Position numbers and translations under genes: made by a program. From Parapedobacter koreensis (GTDB lineage: Bacteria > Bacteroidota > Bacteroidia > Sphingobacteriales > Sphingobacteriaceae): a DNA stretch of 64,000 nucleotides. This document shows positions 1 through 8,744 of the stretch, in pieces. The stretch lies in contig NZ_FNZR01000002.1 of the NCBI RefSeq assembly GCF_900109365.1, positions 310,001 to 374,000 of the forward strand. The letters run 5' to 3'. The notes under the pieces are model-generated. The model saw only the letters and a program-made list of their open reading frames with translations, did no database searches and was not told where the DNA came from. Within the stretch, counting starts at the first letter, position 1. The number at the start of each line of letters is the position of its first letter.

Positions 1-565
1 CCACGGCTCCCAATTGTTCGCAGAAGTCGCATTTTTCACGGGTTCCCGCCGTTGCATATACCCGTGCACCGAAGGCTGTACCCAGCTGGATGGCCGTGGT
101 GCCGATACCTCCGCTGCCACCGTGCACCAGCAACGTTTCACCGCATTGTAGTTTTCCCCGCTGGAAGACATTGTGCCAAACGGTAAATACCGTTTCCGGC
201 AAGCAGGCAGCTTCCACAAAATCAAGGTTTGCCGGTATGGGCAGGCAATGCGCCTCATCTGCCGCCGCGAATTCGGCATATCCACCGCCCCCCAACAAAG
301 CGCACACGCGGTCGCCGGGTACCCATCGCTTCACCTCAGCACCACAAGCTTCCACAACACCAGCCACTTCCAAGCCCGGAATATCCGCCACTACGCCCGG
401 TGGAGCGGGGTAATTGCCTTTCCGCTGAAAGATGTCAGGGCGATTGATACCAGCAGCATGTACCCGGATAAGGACTTCCTTGGCACGGGGTGTCGGCACA
501 GGACGTCGCTGGATGGACAGCCCATCCGCATCGCCATATTGGGTAATGGAGGCAGCTTGCATCAT
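1..565 (-). CDS. NAD(P)H:quinone oxidoreductase (PIG3-like, MDR superfamily), 3' part cut by window edge
   Basis: The gene runs off the left edge; about 188 N-terminal residues are visible. They show the GroES-like half typical of zinc-free medium-chain reductases (AAGINRPDIFQRKGNYP, then IPGLEVAGVV) and the start of the Rossmann domain with LLVHGGSGGIGTTAIQLG, the nucleotide-binding glycine motif of quinone oxidoreductases. Family members reduce quinones or enones with NADPH in the cytosol and are about 325 residues long, so roughly 40% is missing. The ATG at 565 overlaps the stop of the upstream outer-membrane gene as ATGA, so the two are probably translationally coupled. A second ATG follows directly and is an alternative start. 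The exact substrate cannot be told. Confidence 0.9.
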   Translation of the reverse strand, partial: MMQAASITQYGDADGLSIQRRPVPTPRAKEVLIRVHAAGINRPDIFQRKGNYPAPPGVVADIPGLEVAGVVEACGAEVKRWVPGDRVCALLGGGGYAEFAAADEAHCLPIPANLDFVEAACLPETVFTVWHNVFQRGKLQCGETLLVHGGSGGIGTTAIQLGTAFGARVYATAGTREKCDFCEQLGAV

Positions 566-3291
566 GATTTTTTCGAAGGATATTTTTGCAGCCGGATATT
601 GAGTGACAGCATAAAGTACCTGGCCAACCGGTTATTCCGGACATCGAGGATGTCCGTGCCCAACACTTCGCGCGTAATCCCGGTATTTTGGTTAAACAAG
701 TCAAATCCTTGAAAACGCAACAATGCCATATTATTGTTCAAAAACGTACATTCAATATAAGCGTTCAGCAAGGTCGGGTTTGCGTTGACAAAGCTGCTGT
801 ATCCCGTATTGAGCCGATGGGAAAGGTCGAAGCCAAATGCCCAATTATCCGACAGATAGCCTTTACCAGCCAATCCAAATAATACGGAATTGGCATCGAT
901 ACCATCCCGGTTTTCCCAGTTGCGCAGCGAGTAGCGTGTACGGTTAAAGGTGTAACTGCTGTTCAATTCGGTTTCGATGACGTCTTCCAGGGTATACCGC
1001 ATTTGTACGGCCTGCGAATAGATAAAGTTCCGCCCAAAATTTTTCTCGTCATTGATGTACGAAATATTGTTTACGTAATCCGTCGTCCCGTTGAGATTTA
1101 ATTGCAGGTTGTCATTGAATACCGGCGTACTGAACATATAATATCCCCGGGCATCAAAGTACCCTGAAGAATTGCGGAAGCTCGTTTCCTGTACCGTGCT
1201 GCTGGGGTTCGAACGATTGGTCACGATTTTATTCTGGATTTGATTGAGCGCGAGCTGTGCTTCGAAAAATTGATTCCGCCCCATTTTGGTTTGCCGGAAA
1301 CGTGTGGTAATCCGATTAACAAATTCAGCCTTCAAATCCGCGTTGCCGATGATGATGTTCTGCGAATTGGTCAGATCCCGGATAGGTTGTATCTGGGAAA
1401 AATTAGGCTGGTTATTCGTGCCCAGGTATTCGATGGACCATTCGGTTTCGTCATTGATGCGGAAACGGAAACCCGCACTGGGAATTAAATTGACATTGCG
1501 GTGTTGTGTCGTGGTATCTGCATCAAGTGTACGCCCCTCCAGCAAGAGCGGTTGCACACCAAAACCTAAGGTATACCTAAAACGTTTGCTTTGCTCCATT
1601 TGATAAATCAATCCCACCCGATTACTCTCGAAAAAATACGCATAATCTACGCTTAACGAGTCTACAAATAGTTCCTTGCCCGTGTCCCAAACGCTACGGC
1701 GGCTATCAATGGCTGTATAATTATATTCATAGCTGACCTCCAGAATGCTTTTATCATCAATGGGTTCGACGTAAGACGCCTTCAACCTTCCCACGCGGTT
1801 CTGATTGTCGCTTTCCACTTCTTGCGAGAATGCATAGGACCCGTCCTGAACGGGCTGCCCTGTAATTGCATTTATACTTTCAAACACATCATTGATGTCT
1901 TCCAACTTATCCCTGCCTGCATACTTGCCTTGCATATTCAGCACAAATTTACGCCCGGGCTTGTGAAAATTTCTGGAGTACAACACATCCATATCAAAAT
2001 TAGGTGATGACATTTCTTCTCCAGCCCGGTATGCCCGTTCGCTTACAATCCCCCGATTCCTGATGGTATCATTGCTGTGATGCAAGGAATTAATCGTGCT
2101 GTAGGAGATGTTGGGGCTTATTTTCAAGTAATTCTGTGCGTCCAATTGGGCTTCGATGTCCCAAGCCATCAAATGATTGATATTGTCTGTGTTGACTTCC
2201 CGTGCTTCTTGGTTGACAATGGTATAAGAATCGAACACACTCTGCAATACCGAATTCCCTACTGTGCTGTTCTTTCTATTCGTAAAGGTATATTTTCCAT
2301 ATACACTCACCTTGTCGGAAATATCGTCTGAATAACTGATTCCCGCTGAATTGGTCGTATTTACGCCGTCCACCGGATCCATCATTCCCGTCAAATCCGC
2401 ATTGCCCCGATCCCGGACACCCGCGCCAGTCGGGGCTCCGTAGCTGAATAGGCTGGTATTCGTGTTATTGAACGATCCGATGACTGAAAACTCCTGTCCA
2501 TCGTTGTAATTGTTTACCCCCATACTGCCGATATACCGCTCTTTCGTGCCACCCCCTCCCGTCACCTGGCCAAAAAGCACACGCTTTTTATCTTCTTTTA
2601 ATACGATGTTCAGTATTTTCTCAGGTTCCGTGTCCTTTATCCCTGTACTATTGGCCATATCGCCGTAGTAGTCAATAACCTGTATGGATTGGATAAATTC
2701 AGCCGGAAGGTTACGTGTAGCGGTGAGCACTTCGCCACCGAAAAAATTCTTGCTATCCACCTGTACCCTGCTGATTTGCTTCCCGTGGGCAATTACCGTC
2801 CCGTCCCGCCGCACCTGCACATTGGGCAATAACTTCAGCGCCTCCTCCAGCAGCGAATTTTCACGCACATGGTAGGCATCCATGTTATACTGCACGGTAT
2901 CTTCTTTAAGAATGATGGGTTGTATCCGGTTGATGACAATCTCCTTGAGCAACGTCTGCTGCGGTGGTAGCACCATGGGAAGCAATTGCATTGCAGCACC
3001 CGGGAAGGTAGCCGGGTAAGACCGCTCCAGGATTTTGTAACCAATCATGCTATAGGTAAGTCGGAATTCAGGCCCGATAATGTTCGAAAACCGGAACGTT
3101 CCATCATTACCGCTAACGGTCAACGAGGTATCCAATATGGACGTAAGGCGCACATTCACACCAGCTAAAGGTGTGCCCGCTGTATCAATTACAATGCCGC
3201 TTATCTCTTTTCGCCGAGGCTGGCCCAATGCCTGCAACGACACAAAAAGAAATACGAAAACGAGGAGCCTATGTATAGCTATCGATGGCAA
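562..3291 (-). CDS. Outer membrane beta-barrel protein, TonB-receptor-like, with N-terminal CarboxypepD_reg-like domain
   Basis: 909 residues. A signal peptide (hydrophobic residues 8-23, cut near AIG/QA-LGQ) is followed by a carboxypeptidase-regulatory-like domain at about residues 27-110 (KEISGIVIDTAGTPLAGVNV), a plug-like domain at about 115-220 (LLEEALKLLPNVQVRRDG is typical of this subfamily), and a long barrel with alternating aromatic strands ending in RYFMLSLNIRLQKYPSKKS. This architecture is common in Bacteroidota; such proteins act in the outer membrane, often in uptake or export of unknown compounds. No SusD-like partner is next to it. It shares a four-base ATGA overlap with the quinone reductase downstream. 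Confidence 0.9.
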   Translation of the reverse strand: MPSIAIHRLLVFVFLFVSLQALGQPRRKEISGIVIDTAGTPLAGVNVRLTSILDTSLTVSGNDGTFRFSNIIGPEFRLTYSMIGYKILERSYPATFPGAAMQLLPMVLPPQQTLLKEIVINRIQPIILKEDTVQYNMDAYHVRENSLLEEALKLLPNVQVRRDGTVIAHGKQISRVQVDSKNFFGGEVLTATRNLPAEFIQSIQVIDYYGDMANSTGIKDTEPEKILNIVLKEDKKRVLFGQVTGGGGTKERYIGSMGVNNYNDGQEFSVIGSFNNTNTSLFSYGAPTGAGVRDRGNADLTGMMDPVDGVNTTNSAGISYSDDISDKVSVYGKYTFTNRKNSTVGNSVLQSVFDSYTIVNQEAREVNTDNINHLMAWDIEAQLDAQNYLKISPNISYSTINSLHHSNDTIRNRGIVSERAYRAGEEMSSPNFDMDVLYSRNFHKPGRKFVLNMQGKYAGRDKLEDINDVFESINAITGQPVQDGSYAFSQEVESDNQNRVGRLKASYVEPIDDKSILEVSYEYNYTAIDSRRSVWDTGKELFVDSLSVDYAYFFESNRVGLIYQMEQSKRFRYTLGFGVQPLLLEGRTLDADTTTQHRNVNLIPSAGFRFRINDETEWSIEYLGTNNQPNFSQIQPIRDLTNSQNIIIGNADLKAEFVNRITTRFRQTKMGRNQFFEAQLALNQIQNKIVTNRSNPSSTVQETSFRNSSGYFDARGYYMFSTPVFNDNLQLNLNGTTDYVNNISYINDEKNFGRNFIYSQAVQMRYTLEDVIETELNSSYTFNRTRYSLRNWENRDGIDANSVLFGLAGKGYLSDNWAFGFDLSHRLNTGYSSFVNANPTLLNAYIECTFLNNNMALLRFQGFDLFNQNTGITREVLGTDILDVRNNRLARYFMLSLNIRLQKYPSKKS

Positions 3292-3410
3292 CTTTTCGTC
3301 AAGATATGATGAATGGGTTTGGAATGTCTTCTATATGAAATCCGAATCCGCTCCTTATTTTATAATTAACAACGAAAGATAGTACTTAATCCGTACGTGT
3401 GCAAAAAAAA

Positions 3411-3442
3411 ATCGGGCTGCCTTCTCAAAAAGACAGCCCGAT
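3411..3442 (-). terminator. Rho-independent terminator of the ferritin gene
   Basis: A perfect 9-bp stem (ATCGGGCTG at 3411-3419, CAGCCCGAT at 3434-3442) with a 14-nt loop. Read on the minus strand it is followed by a run of about nine T, so it terminates transcription leaving the ferritin gene. Confidence 0.85.
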
Positions 3443-3467
3443 TGTATGGTGATCCCCTATCGATAAA

Positions 3468-3992
3468 TCACCCTTCGTAACTTACTTTCGGCACATGTTT
3501 GTCGATTTCCCAACGGCCTGTTCCATCCTCGCCAATCACGTCAAACATTTCCAGGATGCGCCGGGCCACGTATTCCTCTTCAATTTGCTCAGCGAGGAAC
3601 CACTGGATAAATTGAAACGTCACAAAATCCTTCAATTTGATACATTTATCAGCAATGTTGTTGAATTGTTGTGTCACATACATTTCCTGCTCCAACATTT
3701 GTTCGAACACACTGCGGAATGACTCAAAATCTGCAGGAATATTCACGATTTCCGGAGAAATCGCCTTCCCGCCCCTGTCGTTTACATAATTGAAAAGCTT
3801 CATCATGTGTTTCCGCTCTTCTTCCGACTGCTTGGAAAAAAAATCGGCACTGAAGTCATAGCCTTGGTCATCGCACCACGATGACATGGCCAAATAGATA
3901 GACGAAGAATGCGCTTCCACCTTGATTTGTGCATTCAATATGTTTTCTATCTCTTCGTTTAACGACGTTTTTAATCGCAATAAATCTTTCAT
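3468..3992 (-). CDS. ftn: Ferritin (non-haem iron storage)
   Basis: 174 residues, the usual length of bacterial FtnA. The four-helix ferritin fold is recognisable from EAHSSSIYLAMSSWCDDQGYD, EEERKHMMKLFNYVNDRGG and FIQWFLAEQIEEEYVARRIL, which carry the Glu/His ligands of the ferroxidase centre. It should oxidise Fe(II) and store iron as ferrihydrite in a 24-subunit cytosolic shell. The start at 3992 is chosen because a strong Shine-Dalgarno sequence (AAAGGAGG) lies just upstream; the upstream in-frame extension to 4043 has no such support. The gene is monocistronic, ending in a clear terminator. Confidence 0.95.
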   Translation of the reverse strand: MKDLLRLKTSLNEEIENILNAQIKVEAHSSSIYLAMSSWCDDQGYDFSADFFSKQSEEERKHMMKLFNYVNDRGGKAISPEIVNIPADFESFRSVFEQMLEQEMYVTQQFNNIADKCIKLKDFVTFQFIQWFLAEQIEEEYVARRILEMFDVIGEDGTGRWEIDKHVPKVSYEG

Positions 3993-3999
3993 ATTTATA

Positions 4000-4010
4000 C
4001 CTCCTTTGTT
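4000..4010 (-). promoter_or_regulatory. Strong Shine-Dalgarno site of ferritin
   Basis: Minus-strand AAAGGAGG sits a few bases before the ATG at 3992. Strong SD sites are not the rule in Bacteroidota, so it helps decide the start and suggests high expression. Confidence 0.7.
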
Positions 4011-4089
4011 GTACAAAAATACACAAACTAAGTGGCAAAACACTCAACGTAAACGCAATACAAATTCAGTCTAAATTATGGGTAATGAT

Positions 4090-4452
4090 TCAAGCTACCC
4101 GGCAGGGAGTTCCTTTCAGGCAAGTTTGGACGACGCTATTCAATGTGATCATAAACTTAGCCCCATTTAAAAGCTCACGGAGATTCAATACGTCATTGAT
4201 GTCCAACACAAAACAACGGGAAGTGCGGTAAGGCATCACAATGGTAAAATCAGCCGTACGCGACGAATCGATAATCATCGCTGAAATATCGATCGCATCA
4301 ATCTTCTTTTTGAAACTGAAGAAATCACTCACCTTGAACGCCGTCGTGCTGCCGGCAAACTCCAACCAGTAACAATTCTGCCTGCTGCATTGATACACAG
4401 CGCCATGGTCAGTTTTATAAACGTCTTCGAAATTAGCTAACGGACAGATCAT
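4090..4452 (-). CDS. Conserved hypothetical protein, DUF6686-like
   Basis: 120 residues, no signal peptide and no membrane segment. The N-terminus has several Cys/His residues (CPLANF, DHGAVYQC, RQNCYWLEF) followed by a mixed alpha/beta segment ending QTCLKGTPC. The pattern resembles small Bacteroidota proteins grouped as DUF6686; that assignment is from memory and uncertain. It lies downstream of the efflux adaptor on the same strand with a 73-bp gap. No function is known to me. Confidence 0.55.
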   Translation of the reverse strand: MICPLANFEDVYKTDHGAVYQCSRQNCYWLEFAGSTTAFKVSDFFSFKKKIDAIDISAMIIDSSRTADFTIVMPYRTSRCFVLDINDVLNLRELLNGAKFMITLNSVVQTCLKGTPCRVA

Positions 4453-4525
4453 TTGCTGATAACATGTATGAATCGGATGCGAATATACATATTATTTATA
4501 ATCAGTCCAACTAAATTTTCGAAAG

Positions 4526-5878
4526 CTACAACAAACTATTCTTATCTACCTTATCTACCTTACTGCCATCCTTCAGCGTCTTACTGATGGCGTTGAACGG
4601 ACGGGATACCACTTCATCCCCTTCGCTAAGGCCGGTCAGGATACGGATGTACATGTCGTCTTGAATCCCGGTAGTCACTTCCACTTGCTTCACGGTGCCG
4701 TTGCTAAATACGAATACATATTCTTTCATCTTTGGTGTCCCTGCCACCGTACTGACGGCATTGGTATCAACTGTGCCAGCTGCTGTAGTATCGCTTCCAT
4801 TTGGCTCCCGTGTAGTCACGGCCTGTATCGGCACGGCCAGTCCCGTATCCGCTTGGGTATGTATATCCACCGTAGCCGACAAGCCTGGACGGAATGGCGA
4901 AGGATTCAGTTGATCCTTTTTTAGCAAGTCTTCATAAGATTCTTGCAGGATTCGCACTTTCACGTTAAAATTGGTTACCTGATCCGTACCCGCCGTCGTG
5001 GTCGTAGTCGTTGCAGCGGTGGTAGACGAGCTGGCTATCTCCGTGACGATACCCTTGAACTCCCTGCCTTGAAAAGCATCTACCTCAATGGTTGCTTCAT
5101 TATTAAGTGCTACACGGGTAATGTCGTTTTCGTTGACCTCCACAACCACTTCCATGGAGTTCATATTGGCGATGCGCATGATTTCGGTACCAGCCATTTG
5201 GGCCGTTCCTACCACACGTTCGCCCAGCTCCACCTGCAATAGAGAGACTACGCCATCCACTGGCGCATAAATGGTTGTGCGTGCGAGGTTATCACCAGCT
5301 TCTTTTACCGAAGCCTGCGACTGGTCGATACCATACCGCGTCGCCAATACGTTTTGCCGTTGGGCTTCCAAACTTGCCCTTGCACTTTCATAGTCCGCCC
5401 GGACTTTATCAAATTCCGCTGCCGATACGACTTTCTTGTCAAACAATTCCTTATTCCGGTTAAAAATGGCCTCCGTATTAACAAAGTTGGCTTCCTGCTG
5501 CTTCAATTGCTGTTCGGCCATGGCTAAGCTAGCACGTTGGGCATTGAGCGAGGCCACCGCCCGTTCGTATCCCGATTGTAAAATATCGGGCCGTATACGG
5601 CAAAGCACCTGTCCTTTGGTCACCACGTCGCCTTCCTTCACGTTGAGTTCCACAATCTCACCCGAAACCTCTGAACTGAGCTTTACCTCTACTTCAGGAT
5701 GGATTTTCCCACTGGCAGATACCTGCTCATTCACCGTCCTTTTTTCCGCTTTGTCCGTGGCTACCTTGATGACATCGCCCTGGCCAATCCAACCCATTTT
5801 ATTGGCGACGATGACCAGCACCAATAGGATTACTGCACCAATCACTACATATTTCAGTGTGTTTTTTTTCTTTGCCAT
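4526..5878 (-). CDS. Periplasmic adaptor of an efflux pump (HlyD/MacA/RND family)
   Basis: 450 residues. One N-terminal membrane anchor (residues 10-25) is followed by a biotinyl-lipoyl half (VSGEIVELNVKEGDVVTKGQVLCRI), an alpha-helical hairpin (about residues 105-195), the second lipoyl half (TIYAPVDGVVSLLQVELGERV), a beta-barrel and a membrane-proximal domain. Adaptors of this type bridge an inner-membrane pump and TolC. A Thr/Ala-rich low-complexity stretch (SSSTTAATTTTTTAGT, about residues 285-300) interrupts the barrel domain. The TolC gene lies 29 bp upstream in the same orientation. The expected pump (ABC permease/ATPase or RND) is not adjacent downstream, so the partner is encoded elsewhere. 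Confidence 0.92.
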   Translation of the reverse strand: MAKKKNTLKYVVIGAVILLVLVIVANKMGWIGQGDVIKVATDKAEKRTVNEQVSASGKIHPEVEVKLSSEVSGEIVELNVKEGDVVTKGQVLCRIRPDILQSGYERAVASLNAQRASLAMAEQQLKQQEANFVNTEAIFNRNKELFDKKVVSAAEFDKVRADYESARASLEAQRQNVLATRYGIDQSQASVKEAGDNLARTTIYAPVDGVVSLLQVELGERVVGTAQMAGTEIMRIANMNSMEVVVEVNENDITRVALNNEATIEVDAFQGREFKGIVTEIASSSTTAATTTTTTAGTDQVTNFNVKVRILQESYEDLLKKDQLNPSPFRPGLSATVDIHTQADTGLAVPIQAVTTREPNGSDTTAAGTVDTNAVSTVAGTPKMKEYVFVFSNGTVKQVEVTTGIQDDMYIRILTGLSEGDEVVSRPFNAISKTLKDGSKVDKVDKNSLL

Positions 5879-5907
5879 AGTCTATCTATGATTTGCTATT
5901 TAATTGT

Positions 5908-7263
5908 TCAGTTTTCAAAATTAATTTCGTTGCCCAGGTAAAAGTCTATCACTTTGCTGCGGAATAGCAGGTCATACCGGGCCTGGATGTGATCAAACTC
6001 TGCCCTGTTCATCGTCGTCTGTGCAGTGAAAAGCTCTACCGAATTGGCCAAGCCCACTTCATAGCGCTGGTTAATCACTTCAAACGCATCCTTAGCCGAT
6101 GCAAAGGCAGCCTCCGTAGAAGAATAACGTTTCTCTGCCGATCGCAGGTCGAGCACCGCCTGGTTAATGATCTTATTCAAATTATTCTTGGCAAGTTGTT
6201 CGCTTGCCAACGCATTTTCATAACCGATCTTCGCCCTGGCCAGGCTGATCCGGGTACGCATGTTATTAAAAATCGGAATGCTCAACGTGAACGCCAGTGA
6301 TTCGCTCCTGTTTCGCCGCAACTGCTCACCAAAAGGACCGAAAAAATCCACCGCTTGCGACGAAAAGTTGGTGCCGAGGCCACCGCTCATTGACAACGTA
6401 GGATAAAAAGCACCTCGTGCAATACTGATATTCTGCTTGGCAACAAGCGACAATAGCTCAGCTTGTTTGATATCCGGAAAACTGGATACTGCTTCCTGAT
6501 AGATTTGACTGGCGATATAATTACGCTCAATAGCGTCGACATCAGGCAATGCAGGATTCTCAAGTGCAATAGCTACAGCTGGATCCATTTCCATCAGTTG
6601 CTTTAAGTTGAGTATGGAAAGTTCGAATGCATTTTGGGCGGAGGTCACATTCAATTCATCCGTAGCCACTTGGTTTTTTGCCTGCGAGAGGTCGGCCAAC
6701 GTATTGTTTCCCACCTCATAGTTTGCTTCGGCTACGCCCAATTGCTGCTGCGACAAAGACAGTTGTTGTTCGCTGGCCTTTAACAGCCCCTGATTAGTCA
6801 ACGCTTCGAGGTAAGTGGTTACCACAGAAAGCACCAAATCATTTTTCATCCGTTCCACGTTACTTTCGTCGGCCATCAGTTGGTACCGGTTGGCCCTTAT
6901 CTGGTTTATCCGTTGGAAGCCGGTAAATAAATCGGCATTCGCATTGATTCGCCCCCCGGCAGAGCTGACCGACTGGGTCACCAGCCTACCGGCAGTCTGG
7001 TCGAACGAAAGACCCCAGTTGAATCCACCGTTTACTCCCGCATTGAGCGTCGGATACAGGTTCATCTTAGCTTGCCTGAGATCTTGTTCAGACAATGATT
7101 GTTGAAACTGGGCTTGCCTCACTTGTAAGTTTTTTTCGAGTGCTTGCGAAATTGCCGTTCTTACCGAGATTACCTGTTGGGCCGAACCCTCCAGCGAAGT
7201 AAGTAGCATTGTACATAAACAAGCGACGAAATACGTTAGGTGTAAAAACTTCTTCTTCATCAA
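5908..7263 (-). CDS. TolC-family outer membrane efflux protein
   Basis: 451 residues with a signal peptide (MMKKKFLHLT... to SLEGSAQQ). Two OEP repeats are visible: the first from ISQALEKNLQVRQAQFQQSLSEQDLRQAKMNLYPTLN and the second from ASQIYQEAVSSFPDIKQAELLSLVAKQNISIARGAFYPTLS, each with the coiled-coil helices and YPTL turn of TolC proteins. It forms a trimeric outer-membrane and periplasmic tunnel. It is first in a two-gene operon with the adaptor, and diverges from the deacetylase gene on the plus strand. Confidence 0.95.
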   Translation of the reverse strand: MMKKKFLHLTYFVACLCTMLLTSLEGSAQQVISVRTAISQALEKNLQVRQAQFQQSLSEQDLRQAKMNLYPTLNAGVNGGFNWGLSFDQTAGRLVTQSVSSAGGRINANADLFTGFQRINQIRANRYQLMADESNVERMKNDLVLSVVTTYLEALTNQGLLKASEQQLSLSQQQLGVAEANYEVGNNTLADLSQAKNQVATDELNVTSAQNAFELSILNLKQLMEMDPAVAIALENPALPDVDAIERNYIASQIYQEAVSSFPDIKQAELLSLVAKQNISIARGAFYPTLSMSGGLGTNFSSQAVDFFGPFGEQLRRNRSESLAFTLSIPIFNNMRTRISLARAKIGYENALASEQLAKNNLNKIINQAVLDLRSAEKRYSSTEAAFASAKDAFEVINQRYEVGLANSVELFTAQTTMNRAEFDHIQARYDLLFRSKVIDFYLGNEINFEN

Positions 7264-7334
7264 AATATATTACGATTAAACAACAGTGAGCTTGTTACGA
7301 GAATCTGATTAATATTTGTTTCTTTTGTAAATCC

Positions 7335-7943
7335 ATGTACACAGTCAGCGCCCCCATCATCTTAAAGTGGCTTTACCCCACACTCACTTGGCACCGCAGC
7401 CGTGCTGAAAAACGCATTTTTCTCACCTTTGACGACGGCCCGATACCGGATGTTACACCGGCCATCATAAATACCTTGAAAAAATATGGCATCAAAGCCA
7501 CCTTCTTCTGTGTTGGCGAAAATATTAAAAAACATCCTGATTTATTCGATGACCTACTGGAAAACGGGCATCGTATTGGCAATCATACCTATAACCACCT
7601 CAATGGTTGGAAAATACCCAACGAAACATACGTCCGGAATGTAGCCCAATGCCAGCAACTGGTACAGACAAACCTTTTCAGGCCACCGTATGGACGAGGT
7701 ACACGTGCGCAATATGCAACGCTACGGGCAGCTTACGAAATCATCATGTGGGATGTCCTCAGTGGTGACTTTGACACCAACCTCGCTCCCCAAAAATGCT
7801 TGCAAAACGTCATCAGCCATACAAGGAATGGATCCATCGTAGTTTTCCACGATAACATCAAAGCTATTCCCCGTGTCACGTATGCCCTTCCGCGTGCCAT
7901 AGAGCACTGGCTGGACAAGGGATTTGAGTTCGGTGTATTATAG
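7335..7943 (+). CDS. Polysaccharide deacetylase (NodB-homology, CE4) family protein
   Basis: 202 residues. All three NodB motifs are present: TFDDGP (catalytic base and metal Asp), HTYNH (metal His pair) and RPPYGRG, followed by MWDVLSGDFD and VVFHDN. The enzyme would be a metal-dependent de-N-acetylase of peptidoglycan, chitin-like oligomers or another surface glycan. The N-terminus has only a weak hydrophobic stretch, so membrane anchoring is possible but unclear. It stands alone between the divergent TolC operon and the convergent DUF4249 gene. Confidence 0.93.
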   Translation: MYTVSAPIILKWLYPTLTWHRSRAEKRIFLTFDDGPIPDVTPAIINTLKKYGIKATFFCVGENIKKHPDLFDDLLENGHRIGNHTYNHLNGWKIPNETYVRNVAQCQQLVQTNLFRPPYGRGTRAQYATLRAAYEIIMWDVLSGDFDTNLAPQKCLQNVISHTRNGSIVVFHDNIKAIPRVTYALPRAIEHWLDKGFEFGVL

Positions 7944-7961
7944 CTTCGGTCTCCGGACGCC

Positions 7962-8741
7962 TTACTGCACCACCGTAGCTATCTCGGACATCGCACAGGC
8001 ACTAAAGTAACCAAGCGCCCCTATCCCAAATGCAGCAGGTGGGTTGGCCGGAGCAGCGCTGCCCGGATTAGTAGACTCCACCGCATTCCAGAAATCAAAC
8101 GTCGCCTTGTCGATACATTGCATCTGGACCATCACGGAATCACCGGTAACCAGTTCAATATCAAAATCGATCAGATCCTCACTCACATATTTCCCGTCGT
8201 TGAACTTATCTTGTGCCAGGTGCACCATTTCAAAAGGTGCGCCATTCACACTCCAGAGGTAACGGTAGTAATTGGGCATAAAGGGTGGGTCTTGGAATTT
8301 AAGCGTAATCAGTTTCTCTTCCTCGCCGAATAGGTTTCGTATGGACGTGCCAATGGAATCCGCAATGACCAAGGGGGGCATGGTAGACACTGCCGTAAAC
8401 AGGACCCCATCCACCCGTACATGCAATTCATACCATTCATTCTCCCTTCCACGAAAATGATCCGCAACGTATATGCCAGGCTCCTGCTCATCGAAATGGA
8501 ATACCTGCCCGCTTCCGGTCAGCACCTCCACATCAGCTCCGGATACTGGATCAAAAGGATTGTCCGAACCAAAAGCTACCGTACGGCCAATGGTTACCTG
8601 CTGGCGGTTCGTCTGGTTGCTTACTTCACCAATGATCACCAGTTGTGGATTGGCATCGTTCAAGTTGATATCGATGACATCTTCGCATGACGACCACAGA
8701 AAGCCGACAATTAAAAAAATAGGAGTACAGTACCTACGCAT
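7962..8741 (-). CDS. DUF4249 family lipoprotein
   Basis: 259 residues. The N-terminus RRYCTPIFLIVGFLWSSCEDVIDINL is a lipoprotein signal with the lipid-carrying Cys followed by E-D, and the continuation NPQLVIIGEVSNQTNRQQVTIGRT is characteristic of DUF4249. The family is nearly always encoded next to a TonB-dependent receptor, as here: its ATG lies 3 bp after the receptor stop. A role as surface-exposed partner of the receptor is inferred from this pairing; ligand unknown. Confidence 0.9.
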   Translation of the reverse strand: MRRYCTPIFLIVGFLWSSCEDVIDINLNDANPQLVIIGEVSNQTNRQQVTIGRTVAFGSDNPFDPVSGADVEVLTGSGQVFHFDEQEPGIYVADHFRGRENEWYELHVRVDGVLFTAVSTMPPLVIADSIGTSIRNLFGEEEKLITLKFQDPPFMPNYYRYLWSVNGAPFEMVHLAQDKFNDGKYVSEDLIDFDIELVTGDSVMVQMQCIDKATFDFWNAVESTNPGSAAPANPPAAFGIGALGYFSACAMSEIATVVQ

Positions 8742-8744
8742 CGT

